64,000 nt of DNA from Macrothele yani. Its lineage: Eukaryota > Arthropoda > Arachnida > Araneae > Macrothelidae. Under the pieces are notes generated by a model. The model ran no database searches. It saw only the letters and a program-made list of their open reading frames with translations, and was not told where the DNA came from. The translations under genes were made by a program, and so were the position numbers. This document shows, one piece after another, positions 31,089 through 43,172 of the stretch. How positions within the stretch are numbered: the stretch's first letter is position 1; each line of letters begins with the position of its first letter. The stretch is taken from the NCBI GenBank assembly GCA_039090855.1, contig CM077005.1, forward strand, positions 73,962,607 through 74,026,606. The letters are read 5' to 3'.

Positions 31089-33398
31089 TCTTAGTTAATG
31101 AACTGCGGTACAGCACAAGGCTGTACACTGTTCCGTTGAAACCCATAATATGGGCCAGCCAATGCACTACCATCATCGAGTTGCAACACACACACACACA
31201 CACACAAACACTCACGCAATCTCACATATACACAACAAAAAGAAAGAAACCACTTACCTTACTTACCAAACACGTAAGACGAAACACAAGCAAGAACAAT
31301 TGCAGGGAAGAAGCATCCCTGAAAACAAGGTGGAAGTGCTTAGAGAAAAAGTGGACCCACATCTAAGCACCTCCAACCACAAAACAAAACCATGAAAAGT
31401 CATTTGTCACACCCCTCCCCGCCCGAGAGGCATGAAAAAGACACAGGAGGTGGTCTGAACTGTCGTCCGAGAGGCACAACACCTGCCACAGACAACAGAC
31501 AGAACAAAAGCGCGGGCCAAGCATAGAAAAAGACAGAAGACACAACATATACACAGTAGAAAAGCGTGTAAATGCAATTCGTGATGCAAACACAGGATCA
31601 AGACAAACAGGAAACATGGTAAAAGAGCAGCGGTCGTCAGGTATGTGACATGCTCGAACAGAAAACACAATCAGAACCGAAAGCTGAGCGCATTATTGAG
31701 ACGGGAAACCAGCCGAGACCAACAAAGACATCGGACGCGAAAAACGTCTTCCGGCCAGTGGTGAAAGTCGGAAATCACCCTCTTACGCAATCGGAGTTTG
31801 ACAAAGAGAGCGACCACATCAGGCCTATTGTAATAAGCCTAACGTGGTCAGACAGAGCAGTATCATGTAACACAGAACAAGAAGTAGCAAGGATCACCTT
31901 TAAACCATAAACACGCTGACCAGAGACAGGTAGCATGCGCTTAAATACAATAATTTTAAAATTACAAATATTAACAGAAATCCATCTAGACAAAAGTTGC
32001 CAAACTTCGCGAACAAAATGACACTCCACAAATGGGTGGAATAAAGACTCCGGCTGTCCGCAGTGGGGACAGCCTGGCGATTCGGTGACTCCCCAACGAA
32101 AAAGGGAATCACGGGTGAAAATCACCCCATGGCCCAAGCGCCACTGCAAGTCTCGCACACGACTTACCACACCCGCAACACAATATTGACCCATGCGACA
32201 CTCCAGTTCATCACCAAAGCGGGAAACCTACGCTGAATGCGAGGAGCAAAGGATGGCAAGAAAGCATTATAAAGAACATCGGGTTCATGCCAAGAGGAAC
32301 ACCTGTTGTTCTGGCTAGTTAACACTCTAGCCTCACAAATGCCAGTGCCATGTGGTCCACCGGGCCTCGGAGCTCTAGGCCCAAGGTAGTTACAAACAAA
32401 AGGAAATAACCTAAGATTATAGGAAATAAAATAACACGCTAAGTTAAAGCCAGGATGATAATCGTTCTTCAGGATGCAGGCCATATTAGAAACCATCAAC
32501 GCGCGACACCACGCAAGAATGTGCCGAACACCAAGTCCTCCCCGACGGACTGGTTGAACCAAGGAATCCTGAGAAAAGAGAGCTATAGTTCCCCAAATAA
32601 ATCGAAAAAAATAGAGAATTTAGAGCCAAAAGGACCCTGTAGGTCGGCGGTCGTAGGGTACCACAAAAAGCAATTTTGGAAACCAAGAGACTGTTAGCCA
32701 ATTTTGCCCTATTAAAAAAGAAATTTGGCAGCCCCCACCAAGCACATTCCTACGTGAGCTTCTGTTGAACAGAGCGCCACGTCTCACGGTGAACCCCCTT
32801 TTTTTCAAAGTAAACTCCAAGGATTCTTATGGGATGATCGGTTGAGCATACAAACTGCAAAACGTCAGGTGACCCAATCCCCAAAACACAACGCTTTAGT
32901 TTTATCCACATTCAACGCAGCGCCTGCACTGTCCTCATAAACATGAAACAATTTTCTGAAGGAAATCTCATCCCGAAGGAAGAGAACAACGTCATCTGCA
33001 TACGCAAGGTATTTGAGCTCAGCTGTTGTATAGCTTGAATCCGGAACAGGGGTGCCAGAGATATTCGGCGCAGATTGAATCCTCCGGAGGAGAGTTTCAA
33101 TGCTAAGTACGAACAGTGCAGCAGACAACGGGCAGCCCTAGCGGACCCCTCTCCGGACGGGAAAGCAGTCCGTAGGCTGACCGTTGACTCGGATAGAACT
33201 AAAGATATTAGTATACAAGACCTTCACCATGTGAACAAAATCTGGGCTAAAGTTGCATGCCTCCAGCAGGGTCACAAGGTACTTGTGAGAGACCCTGTCA
33301 AAGGCTTTGCTCTGATCCAAAGAAAGGATACAGCACTTCAACCTCTTGCTGTCGAGGTAGTCAATACCGTCCTGCACGAGGACTAAATTTTGAAAAAT
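31089..33398 (-). mobile_element. Tx1-type LINE, copy 2, 5'-truncated
   Basis: Minus-strand copy whose 3' UTR (31089 to about 31770) and ORF2 (about 31775-33398) match copy 1. It is truncated within the RT just upstream of SLDQSKAFDRV. At the truncation point there is a 16-bp palindrome (33382-33397 and 33404-33419). The insertion lies in the 5' part of the family P Tc1 element. Confidence 0.88.
31775..33398 (-). pseudogene. Tx1-type LINE ORF2, C-terminal part of RT
   Basis: Fragments in order from 33377: SLDQSKAFDRVSHKYL, FPVRRGVR then a TAG (replacing Gln of RQGCPLS), SAALFVLSIE, LAYADDVVLF (intact YADD), LNVDKTKALCFGDW. After frameshifts come VRRGGLGVRHILAWCRAL and the Cys-His motif CPHCGQPESLFHPFVEC at about 32030-32080. 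This copy keeps the catalytic aspartates that copy 1 has lost, but stops and frameshifts abolish function. The endonuclease is absent because of truncation. Confidence 0.85.
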
Positions 33399-33927
33399 TC
33401 TCCTTTTTCAAAATTTAGTTTCGAACTTTAAGTTTAAAAAACGAGAAATAAAAAGTTAAATAACTCACAGTCAAATCCTTGACGACCACAAGCTATATGA
33501 GAATCACTCAGCGATTTAAGCAAGACTGCACCAGAACTTTTCGCGGCCGTGACGACGTCTCGTCTATTAGCCTCACGGGCTGGTTGTCCGCTTATATCCC
33601 GCGCGACGTTCGTGCGATTGGCATGCAAATACAATCATTTGCATAACTTGTACGTGTGCACCCACCCTGCAATTTGCATAGCGCTGCGTTTACATCTTCG
33701 TGGTCTGGCATTTTCTCTGTCAGGCAGTGTATATTCTTAAATGAATCGAGAAATTTATATTCTAATCTAAAAGCACGATATGCAGTATAAAACTGAAATT
33801 TATTAACGCTTTGTTCATTTGCGCTAAACAGAAAATGCTGTTTGATGTCCGTTGTACGTCATCGAAGCGAACTGTAGAACAAATACCAATTTGTAACTTA
33901 CACAATAATGAAAATTGGTATTGAAAC

Positions 33928-34125
33928 TTTCTTTTTGCTTGGTTGTTTAATGATTATCGTAAGTAACTTAGTGTGCTATAAATTGTCGCCCGTCTCTAAC
34001 TTAGAGCCACTGATTCCAGGCAAGAGAGAGAAAAGAGAAACACAACATCCATGCCTCACGGGATTCGAATCTGTACCCATCTCAAACGAATTGTCAGATG
34101 CCAATGTTTGGACGACTGCAGATAT
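33928..34125 (-). mobile_element. Old SINE copy (family A relative)
   Basis: Minus-strand diverged copy: TGTTTAATGATTATCGTAAG core, GTCGCCCGTCTCTAACTTAG, AACACAACATCCATGCCTCA and a worn B box. No duplication recognised. Confidence 0.7.
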
Positions 34126-34129
34126 TTAA

Positions 34130-35600
34130 AACTTTAAACTAGTTGAAGAACACCTCAAGTTGTGTAACATGCAGAAAACTAGTTGTTGATAGCTCTAAAT
34201 AGGAAACTCATTTAGGGACGTAATGAAGATATTAACTGTGAAAACTCTTATCCAAATGAATTAGAACGTGCTGCGTCAGTATGCTTTCCTTTAATATTGA
34301 AATTGTGAATTGATATTTTAATGATGAATGATAATGAGTAAAAATGGTAGATTTTAAGAAATGCTAAGGTAATTAACCTCTGACATTCAGTATGTATAGT
34401 CTTGACACTGCACCGAAAGACGTTTATTAATAATAGAAGGAAACCCTACCTTTATTTAGGATTTATTGAACCCTGCGTTCCTCCCTCAATGACCGTTCGA
34501 TGGAAGAGAGAGTAGAGACATCCGGAGCTAACTGGCTGATGACTTCGAAAATGACACGATTTTTCTTTCTGTTAAGAATGATCTTTGGTGAAGCAAATGA
34601 TGAGAAACCACAAAAATGAAACTCATCTTTCACCTGAAGCAAGTCTTCTCTCTTCGTGCTGCACTGAATGATCTTCGGATTGCGAAAATTATGTTCGCAC
34701 AAGAATATGGTAATTTTGCCAAGAGAAAAGACATCGATGATGTACTTAATCCACGGAATAAATTTGCCTCTAAGTCCCATATGTTTATCTGTCCAGGTAC
34801 TTTTAGAATCAGCTTTCTCTCTGAAATTGCGCTGAACAACCGCGTTTTTTTTTTCGTGTGTCAATCTACTTTAACTTCACCTTAGTCTTAACTTGCGGTA
34901 ATTTCGCCATGGTATAGAATGAAAATCGATCTTCATGAGCACTCATCAAAAATTCGATACTGGAAATGAAAATACATCGTCCTTAAAATATTTTCCAGAG
35001 GAGTAACAGAGTAAACCTGATCAAGAAGCTTGACAAGATGACAAGCGTTGAAATTGATTTCCATCGGTAGTTCAGCGGCGCCTATTTATGCTCGTAAAAT
35101 GAAGATGTGAATTTCGTTGTCTGCGTTCTTTCCGTAAGTTTCAAAAATTACAATCAAGGTATTTATTTACTTTGAATTACAGTGCATTCGGTTGTTTTGA
35201 ACTATAAATTGTAATCAACAGCTGCTTGAAAACGCAGTCGTGCCAAAACGGATGGTTTCTGAAAGAGCAAAATTATCCATGCATACTACAAAAACTTGAA
35301 GTAATATTATATGGGAGATAACATGTTTGCTGAATTTAATTTCTTTTCTACTTCATCTGAGAAATAATTTCAACTTCTAATTAGATTTGAGATAGACTTG
35401 ATTTTCATTAGCTTTGAGTACATAGGAGTTATTAAGAATGTAAAAAGGAGAAAATAATTAATTTTACTGAAAATACAAATTCTTCTTAGTACAACTCTGA
35501 GAACATTGTTCCTTTAACTGTGCTAACCAAGTATGCGAAAATATTCATTTCCTTCATAGCAGAGCTAGCACTTTATTTTAACATTAGGAACTACAAGAAT
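34130..35600. other. Unassigned DNA with one longer open frame
   Basis: No element recognised. The longest frame is on the minus strand, 34463-34864 (133 codons), with Lys/Phe-rich sequence and no motif I can name. An overlapping plus frame is 34616-34885. Without homology these may be chance. The remainder is AT-rich. Confidence 0.4.
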
Positions 35601-35606
35601 AATTAC

Positions 35607-35830
35607 AGGCAGCACAGGTGGCGCAGTGGTCTGAGCGCTTGTTTCTGACCTTTCGTCCAAGTGTTCCCCTCGTTCGAGTCCCGAATGAGGCGCAGGTGGT
35701 GTGTTTGCCTTGCGCCATTGCCATTCACCTCTAGCTGGAAATAGTGGCAGCAAATTAAGGGAGGGGGACTTCCTGTAGCCCTTAGTGCTGCTTACGTTGG
35801 TCGTTTAATCTCCAAAGTAAAAGAACAAAT
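35607..35830 (+). mobile_element. Old SINE copy (family A relative)
   Basis: Plus-strand diverged copy: head GCACAGGTGGCGCAGTGGTC, B box GTTCGAGTCCC, body and core GTTGGTCGTTTAATCTCC. The head is well kept, the body less so. Confidence 0.78.
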
Positions 35831-35885
35831 ACCGAATAATAAAGCGGAACTGTACACAAACTATATTTAAAATCGTAAAACTGTA

Positions 35886-36178
35886 CCAGCAATCCGAATT
35901 TATTGGCATAAAATAGAAATAAAAATTTCCGAGCTTTCGCACTTCAAGCAGATACGTTTTCAAGGAAGGTAGACAGTAAACATCAAACTGCGTATGAGAA
36001 CGCTTCAACAATTTGAACGCAGTGATAAGTCACGCCACTGCGTTCAAATTGTTGTTTGAAGTTTACCGTATTTAGTTTGAAGTTTACAGTCTACCTTCTT
36101 TGAAAAAGCCATATAGTTGATGTGTGAAGGCGTACTATCTTTGATTTCTATTTTACTCCAATAAATTCGGATTACAGG
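35886..36178. mobile_element. Palindromic foldback MITE
   Basis: An inverted repeat with arms of about 140 bp and a spacer of about 14 bp. The outer arms share AATCCGAATTTATTGG / CCAATAAATTCGGATT; the inner arms share CAACAATTTGAACGCAGTG / CACTGCGTTCAAATTGTTG. The arms are imperfect. No coding capacity. Superfamily unknown. Confidence 0.75.
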
Positions 36179-36248
36179 GTATATTCTTACCATTTTTGAA
36201 ACAAATATGGCTATTTGATGAAGTTCACACTTCACAGGACTGTAGCTA

Positions 36249-37510
36249 CACTATGTGGACAAAAGTGATTGGACACTCCCACGCAGATGCAATGGTGTGC
36301 TTCCGCAGCAGACACGTTATCGGCTGCTCAATTGGAGGTATCAGCATACGAAGCATGCTGTTGTCAGACAGGTCGGAAATCGACTGTGGCCTTTGTGACG
36401 TAATACAGAGGCGAAAACATGTGTCAAGACGACAAATATGCAGCGAGACATTCTGTCCGCATAGCCCAGTTGGGAGAGCGACTTACTCCGGAGTGAGGGG
36501 ACACGGCTTCGATGCCTGTAGCGGACAAACTTGTGTTTTCAAACCATTTTCATCAACAAATGGAAGAAGAAGGCCCATTGCAGGAATTCAGCTCGCCCTG
36601 GAAGACCCACGAAACTGCAACCCTGATACGGGAGAGTACTGCAAAGAGACATCCGAAAACCAAGGTATCGACCAATGCACGCTATGGCATATGAGTACCA
36701 GATGGCCGCACATGCTATGGTCTCCACCAAGACACTTCGAAGAGAAGCTCATGCACTAGGGTATCATGGCCGTGCAGCCGACTATAAACCTTTCATCACA
36801 AAGACCAATAAAACCACGCCGCTACGAGGGTGTCAACAGCACATAAATTGAACATTGGAGTAATGGCGGCTGGTGTTATGAAGCGACGAATCCCGCTTCA
36901 CATTATTCCAGTCAGATGGACGTCTCTGGGTTTGGAGGACACCCGGAGAACGTTTGCTTCCGGATTGTACAGTGCCGACTGTGAAGAAATTAGGCGTTGG
37001 AATCGTGATATGGGACTGTTTCAGCCAGTACGGTGTATCCCACTGGTTGTTATTTATTGCATCATGAACTTTGTGTTGTATAAATGTATCCTGGATAACT
37101 CAATGCTCCTGACGTTGTGGCAGTTCTATGACACGACGATTGTTTCTTTCAAGATGAAAATACAACTTGTCATGTTTCCAGGGCTACAATGAAGTGATAT
37201 GAGGAAAATCAGGTCTCGCGGATGTACTGGCCTGCTCAGAGCCCGGACCTTAATCCCAATATGGCTATTTGATGAAATCCAGGGGTGAACTTGAACGACG
37301 GGCGATGTCTATACCAACACAACCTTCTTCATGACAGGGTTGGTCAATGTTCCCAAGGTGGAATGGAGGAACATCCCTCTCACCGAACATCATGGAATTA
37401 TGGACAGTTTACCTCGACAGTTGGCTGCTGTAATCTGTGCAAATGGAGGACCTACTCAATACTGTTTTTCTATTTAATTACAGTGTCCAATCACTTTTGT
37501 CATCATAGTG
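36249..37510 (+). mobile_element. Tc1-like element, family C, decayed
   Basis: Terminal repeats CACTATGTGGACAAAAGTGA (left) and CACTATGATGACAAAAGTGA (right, reverse-complemented), flanked by TA at 36247-36248 and 37511-37512. The transposase reads RRYEGVN, then SDESRFTLFQSDGRLWVWR (first Asp), an altered second-Asp block FQDENTT and WPAQSPDLNPN, where the Glu is lost. Many stops. A tRNA-like segment sits at 36455-36527. Confidence 0.85.
36455..36527 (+). repeat. tRNA-like core (SINE or mini-LTR derived)
   Basis: GTCCGC pairs perfectly with GCGGAC in the acceptor. D arm GCCCAGTTGGGAGAGC, anticodon stem CTTAC/GTGAG with the six-base loop TCCGGA, T arm CACGGCTTCGATGCCTG. The same six-base loop occurs in the tRNA-like core at 9224, so both derive from one source. 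A functional tRNA is unlikely. Confidence 0.6.
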
Positions 37511-37512
37511 TA

Positions 37513-39149
37513 TGAGAAAGCTTAGACAGCAACTTCTTGCACTTCAAGTTGCAACCATTGCTTGCGAACCTCTTTCTTTCCAACAGCGTACAGTGATGGC
37601 AAACGAGCGCTGATAATTACTTTCACGTTCACATGCTGTTTTCATCATGCGAGATGAAAATATATTAGCAATGTTCTTGCTATAGCAATTAGAAGATGAT
37701 TAAAGATATCAAAATTGCTGGTGTAAATATTCAATATATCGTGCTAGAACATTTCTCGAACATATGCGTTAAATGTGGTTATCCTGACTTTACTGTCTAT
37801 TCGTATGTAGCATCCATACAAATAGTTCTACTGTGTTGGTCATCGAACAATCATCATATCCTTAAATTCATAGAGTTGATAGACGTAGTCCATAGTGTGT
37901 AATCGGTGAAGTTATTGCTTTGGAAACTGTCTAAGCATCAAATTTATTTCCTATAATTGAATTCCAAGATGATCGATGTTATTTTGTTGATTTTATTTCA
38001 CATTAGATACGATTTTGTAACTATTTTGTTCGAAGTGCAGTTCTCTTGCACTTATTCTGTTTGAAGCTACATCAGCTCATTTATCAAGTGAAACAACATA
38101 GCAAAACTCTTCAGTTCAATAATTTCCGTTAAGATATCTGCAGAAATTTATTAATAATATCAAATAATCTTTCGTTGCGGACTATTTTCCATTTATCTAA
38201 AATTCTGAAAATATTTCTTAAGACCATGTCTTGTATCAATACAATGTCCCATAAATATTTTCATTCTTTTACTTTCTTCGTTTTCGCTGCGAACATTTGT
38301 TTTGCTATTGCCAAGTTTTGGGCAGCTTTCTCTAAGAAGAGAAGATAGACGTAATTACAGCACACATCAATAGTTAAGTGTCCATCGCAGCCCATCTGGT
38401 ACATACGGAGACATTAAAACGTTTTATGCACTCGCAGTTACTCAAGAGAAAGGAAATCCATTAATCAGATTTACTTTACATTTCGTCAGCGAAGAAAAAT
38501 TTTTGCTTAACGAGCACCTCCAATATTCCAGCTAATACGTCGACTGGATTTCGTTTATAACGTGTCGAAAATCTGATATCTTTTCTGTTTCAAAATTCAT
38601 TACCTTCATGAATGTCTAAGGCTATGATAAAGCACTTGTTCGTAATTCGAGACACTGGTTCCAGATAAGGAGAAAATTAGCAGCAAAAGGACGAACGCAA
38701 AGCACGCGTCATGCCAGGGATTCGAACCCAGTGTAGCAGTCGGAGCAAAACATAATCGGAACCCCTGTATAACTCGAGTCGCGTCAGCTGGTATGTAATC
38801 AAATCACCCAAAAGGCTTGCGATTTAATTTTTCCTCTAATGTTGAGAAACCGTCACAGATCTGTTAACACTGAATGTTGAGAAACTGTCAAATCTAATTT
38901 CCTCACTATCGACAGGAGCTGCGGAAGCTGCTTCCATCAATATTTTCCTCCTTACGACCTATAAGCAACGTCATCGAGTTGCAACGCATTAAGAGAAAGC
39001 TACTCACAAGTATGTCAAGTCATATAGTATGGACTTTACGCTATTGTTCGTGAACAATGCAACAAGATAGAATTTCTCTATTAAAATTAAATTTATATCA
39101 CAGATTCTTCATGCTATAGGTGATACTTGGTTACATTGGTAGAGCTGTA
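37513..39149. other. Unassigned DNA with one old SINE trace
   Basis: No gene seen. A faint minus-strand SINE relic lies at about 38590-38745 (GACACTGGTTCCAGATAAGG, then CATGCCAGGGATTCGAACCC). The rest is AT-rich without recognisable content. Confidence 0.5.
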
Positions 39150-40380
39150 CAATACCTTTACTCTTCAACACTTAGTATCGCGTGAAGCTGCCTCGTGTAA
39201 CAATAGCAACATCTACACGGCGTGACATTGAATGGAAGATTTTCTGATATCGTCGTGAAGAGACTCTCATATCTTCGAATGAAGGAGGTTCTGACATCAT
39301 AGAAGCAGCCTGCCAGGATACTTCTAGGCGAGACAAAAGATAATTTGGGGTGACTGGCGGAGGCACTTAAGTGCCAGTTGCTTAGCTACCATGTCACAGA
39401 TATGTTCGATCCGGGACATATCCGGCGAACGCGAAAGCCGGAGAAGAAGCGGTATCTGCCGTGCCTTGAAGAGATCTTGGACATTCTGGGTCAGATGAGG
39501 TCGAGCATTGTCCTGCTGGATTATAGCACCAGTACAAATCTGCAGGAAATGTATCGCCTCTGCCTCGAACACATCCCTGATGTATCGCTGGCTGTTGAAT
39601 AATTCCTCAATTTATATCAGGCAAGATCGCGAAGTGACCTCAATGGCGCCCTAAACCATGACGCTAGGGTTTGGCGCTGTAAGGTGCCTTTTACCGAGAT
39701 TTCTTTGGACACACTATCAGGATGAATCGTGACTCGTCAGAAAATATGACCTGTTGCAAATTTGCGTCCCAAAGTCTGTTTTAGGGATCCCATTGCAACT
39801 TCAGGCGTCTGTGGTTGAGGGTCAAAGGTTTGAGCAGCAATGGGCTGCTAGCGACCAGTCCTCTGTTAAGCAGATGACGTCGAACTAAGCTAGAGCACAA
39901 AGCCTGACCTATGAAAGTGCTCCACTGCTAAGCTAACAGCATGGATGTTGCTGTGCGATCGGTCACTACCATGCGGTAGAGGTGTCTGTGATGGAGTGCA
40001 TTTGTGCGATTTCGTGGTCCATTTGCCAGATTTCCGTGCGTCCGAGCCTCATCTGTCCACTGACGCCACGTTCGTGTTTCGTTCCGTACAAGTGGCAATT
40101 TCGAGACAGAAAAATCCAGCTTCTCTCTTTCCAGTAATCTTTCCTCGCTCAGAGTCCGTCAGGTATTCATAATGTGACCTTCAGCGTTGTGAGGTACAAG
40201 AAATACACTTTCGACTCAATGGTGCCTCTTCAGCCATGGCAACTTCTCTTTAGAACCAGCCTTTTATACCCAAGGTCTGGCCGTTCAGAGGGCGCTGCTC
40301 CGAAACCGCATGCACATTTGCACTAACATTTTAATCATTTGCATGTCCTGATCTGTTGTACATAACCTGTACGTTTCTAG
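39150..40380 (-). pseudogene. Tc1-like element relic
   Basis: On the minus strand IIQQDNARPHLTQNVQDLF (second Asp) is followed by LSRSPDMSRIEHICDMVAKQ (Glu kept). A shifted frame gives MSRRVDVAIVTRGSFTRY, the usual Tc1 C-terminus. The N-terminal half towards 40260 is too decayed to read. Blocks of ATTTGCAT near 40345 resemble the 5' parts of other Tc1 copies here. The terminal repeats were not defined. Confidence 0.75.
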
Positions 40381-41758
40381 CTAATATCAGTAGTCCTTCA
40401 TGGTTCCATCACATATTTGTTGTTATTACATTATTCTCATCGTATAATGTTATCTTCGTCTTGAATTTTAATTATGAAGATATATTCTTTGGGTGAATGA
40501 AGATTGATTTATTTAACTGGAAGGACTAACTTTTGGGCTCTGTTTCGAAACCATGTAAATAGGTTTCATCAAGGAGACAGTAAGTTTCAGAACTTCGTCT
40601 TTTCCGGTCAGACGACTGCATCTGGCTCCTTACTTTATATTTCAAAGATGTTCGAGGAATTACAGCAAATGTGTCAGGAAATAGTCTGTTCTAGATGAAA
40701 ATTAATTTAGGTATTCTAAATTTCTGATTTCCGAGGTTTGCTTTGTGGTACAGCAAATGACAGACAACACTGAAATAAGACCTATATTTACAATAACTTC
40801 ATACCATCTTCAATTAAAAAATAAATAAGCAAGGTGGGCATAAAGCAATCAGTGATTACATAACGCCCCTTCTTTAGTACAGAACACTCTCTTAACGCGC
40901 TACATCACTTTACATTCTCTTTAGAGACTCTCTAATTATTCCCCTTCAAGCGAATGTATAATGATCTCCTTTTGGCGTGACAAAGCGTCCACTGGGAAAT
41001 TTCAGCCTAATTAAAATTCATAATTAATTCAACTGTATATTTTTCATTTTCTTTTTCCGTTTTACCCAGGGATTTCAAATCAATCGCTTACTTAACTTAA
41101 GCATCTGAACTAAAGGATGCCAAAGCCCAAACAGAATTGCTCACGTACCGATTGGTTTTCACAAAAGCAGCAGTGAAACACAGGTCCTTTCCCTCTTTCA
41201 TACAAGTGATACGCGCTGCTTTTTTGTCCTTTGGCCTCTGCTTCATGATCCAAGGCATATTGGGGAAGGGCTAGTCCCCCTGACATCGACATCATGTCAC
41301 TGGACAGAAACAAGCGACTCCAACATCTCTCTCCTTTCTCAAGTTTGTGGCAATTATTTTTATCCCTTTAGCAGGCAATTAATCAGAAAGGATTGGAGTC
41401 AATCATCTCCCTGAATGACCACTTTGAATAGCAAAGCTAAGGGAAAGCGTCTCTTTCTTATGCGTAAGTTCCCTCGTCCACCCGCGTTCGACCCGCTTCT
41501 TAGACAACGAAAATATTTGCTAAAGCATATTTCAGGCCATTTTACTAACACGGAGTTAATTCGTTCTAGTCGGTTAAAGGGTTACAGCAAAATGGAGAAA
41601 CCGGAAGTACACTAATGCAGAAACTTAGCATTAAATTCTATGGTATGATGTTCCACCAGAGGCTTTTTCTTATTTTTTGTGCTTCGAAACCTAAAAAAGC
41701 AACAACTTTATTTAAGCCGACTTTCTTCCTTGCCCAAGAAACAGACTGCTATTTATTA
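40381..41758. other. Unassigned DNA
   Basis: No recognisable gene or element. Short frames on both strands (for example 41110-41313 minus) carry no motif known to me. Confidence 0.45.
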
Positions 41759-41760
41759 TA

Positions 41761-43170
41761 CACTGCTGGCCACCCAAAATTTAACACCAAGAAGGACACG
41801 AATTATCAAAGCCAGATTTACTGGACACATAACAACAGATACAAAGATGAAACGATTGAGCTTACAGGCCTGTGCGACTTGCGGAACACGCAGACATCAA
41901 TAGTTCGTGTGGCCCCCATGTTTGGCAATAACGGCCGCTACACGCCGCGGCATCAGACGAAAGAGGCTTTGGATGTGGGCTAGGGGTATGTCGGTCCGGG
42001 CTGCTTCCAGACGTTGCCACAGTTCATCAGGCGTAGCCGCGGGTGGTGCTTGCCGGGCCACTTGGTTGCCGATCAGCGACCAGACGTGTTTGATAGGCGA
42101 CATATCGGGATAACAGGCGGGCCACGGCAGCAGTGACACCTGGTGGGCCGTGAAGAATTGTTGCACGATGCGTGCCACGTGCGGGCGTGCATTGACCTGT
42201 TGAAACGTGGCCGCTGCCAGATCCTACAGGTAAGGGAAGACTACAAGCTCCAAAACGTCGGGGAGGTAGAGGTGGCTGTTGAGTGTACCGGCGATGCGTA
42301 GCAGAGGGGTGCGGGTGTCATAACCAATTGTGCCCCAAACCATAACGCCAGGCAACGGACCGGTATGGTGATGCATAATGCATGCCTCATACAGTCTCTA
42401 GCCGCGGTGCCACCACAGGAGGATCCGACCATCGTGGTGTTCCAGGGAGAAGCGGGATTCGTCGGAGAAGACAATGTTGTGCCATTCCGTAGTCCAGATG
42501 CGGCGTCCAATGGCTCACTGCCGCCGCACTCACCGGTGGTGTAACGTCAATGGTAATCGGGAGCAATGGGCGTCGTGAGACAAGTCCCCGCTCCTTCAGA
42601 TGACGTCGAACGGTACGTGCTGACACAGGTTGTTGAGCAACACACCCTAATTCCTGCGCTAACGTTCGTGATGTGGCGGCGCGAGCCGTCAATGCCCGCC
42701 GCACAACATGGCGGTCCTATCGGTCGGTGGTGTGCCGCGGCTGCGGCAATCGCTCACGTCAGTCCGTTCGTCCCTCCTGTACCCACCGAATCCATACTCG
42801 CCTCACTGTGGCTGGATGTCGTCCCACACGGGCACCTATGTCTCGGTACGATAAACCGCTGTCGCGATAAGCCACTATTCGTCCTCTGTCGAACTCCGAA
42901 ACGTGCTGTAATGACTGCTGTATTATGCGACGAGTCATCAAGAAGCTTCCCACGCACAGGTCCGGCAGCACAACACACTTCCACTACTTACACCCCGCCT
43001 TTTGTGCACCCTTCATATAGTGCTTCTCGGTGGCGTTCCGGGAGCACATGATTTGTATATGCCCTGCAATGCTAATCGTTTGCATGTCCTCTCGCGGGCG
43101 ACGCATGCTGCGAATTTCAGGCCGATCGGATGCTTCCTTCTTGGCGTTGCAGTTTGGGTGGCCAGCAGTG
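41761..43170 (-). mobile_element. Tc1-like element, family G, copy 1
   Basis: Terminal repeats start CACTGCTGGCCACCCAAAAT (left) and CACTGCTGGCCACCCAAACT (right, reverse-complemented), continuing to AACACCAAGAAGG-like sequence. TA flanks at 41759-41760 and 43171-43172. Transposase on the minus strand: HTH region SEFDRGRIVAYRDSGLSYRD (42759-42971), frameshifted middle, TFQQVNARPHVARIV (second Asp now Val), SPIKHVWSLI (Glu now Lys), and an intact-looking C-terminus ending KHGGHTNY (41897-42178). The catalytic triad is destroyed. Confidence 0.9.
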
Positions 43171-43172
43171 TA

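Larger units (their letters stand above)
22933..33729 (-). mobile_element. Tc1-like element, family P, split by two retrotransposons
   Basis: The ends are CACTGCCTGACAGAGAAAAT on the left and the same sequence reverse-complemented on the right (33725-33729 terminus). They are flanked by TA at 22931-22932 and 33730-33731. The Tc1 sequence occupies 22933-23690, about 30608-31088 and about 33399-33729, roughly 1.57 kb in all. It is interrupted by an LTR retrotransposon (23691-30607) and a 5'-truncated Tx1 LINE (31089-33398). The transposase fragments on both sides of the LTR element belong to the two halves of one protein, which confirms the nesting. Confidence 0.85.

Noticed and set aside
36196..36759. 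187-codon plus frame as a host gene
   Set aside because: It crosses the Tc1 terminal repeat and the tRNA-like segment, so it is a chance frame in a decayed element.
42566..43051. 161-codon plus-strand open frame as a gene
   Set aside because: It lies antisense to the family G Tc1 transposase; the GC-rich element gives long shadow frames.
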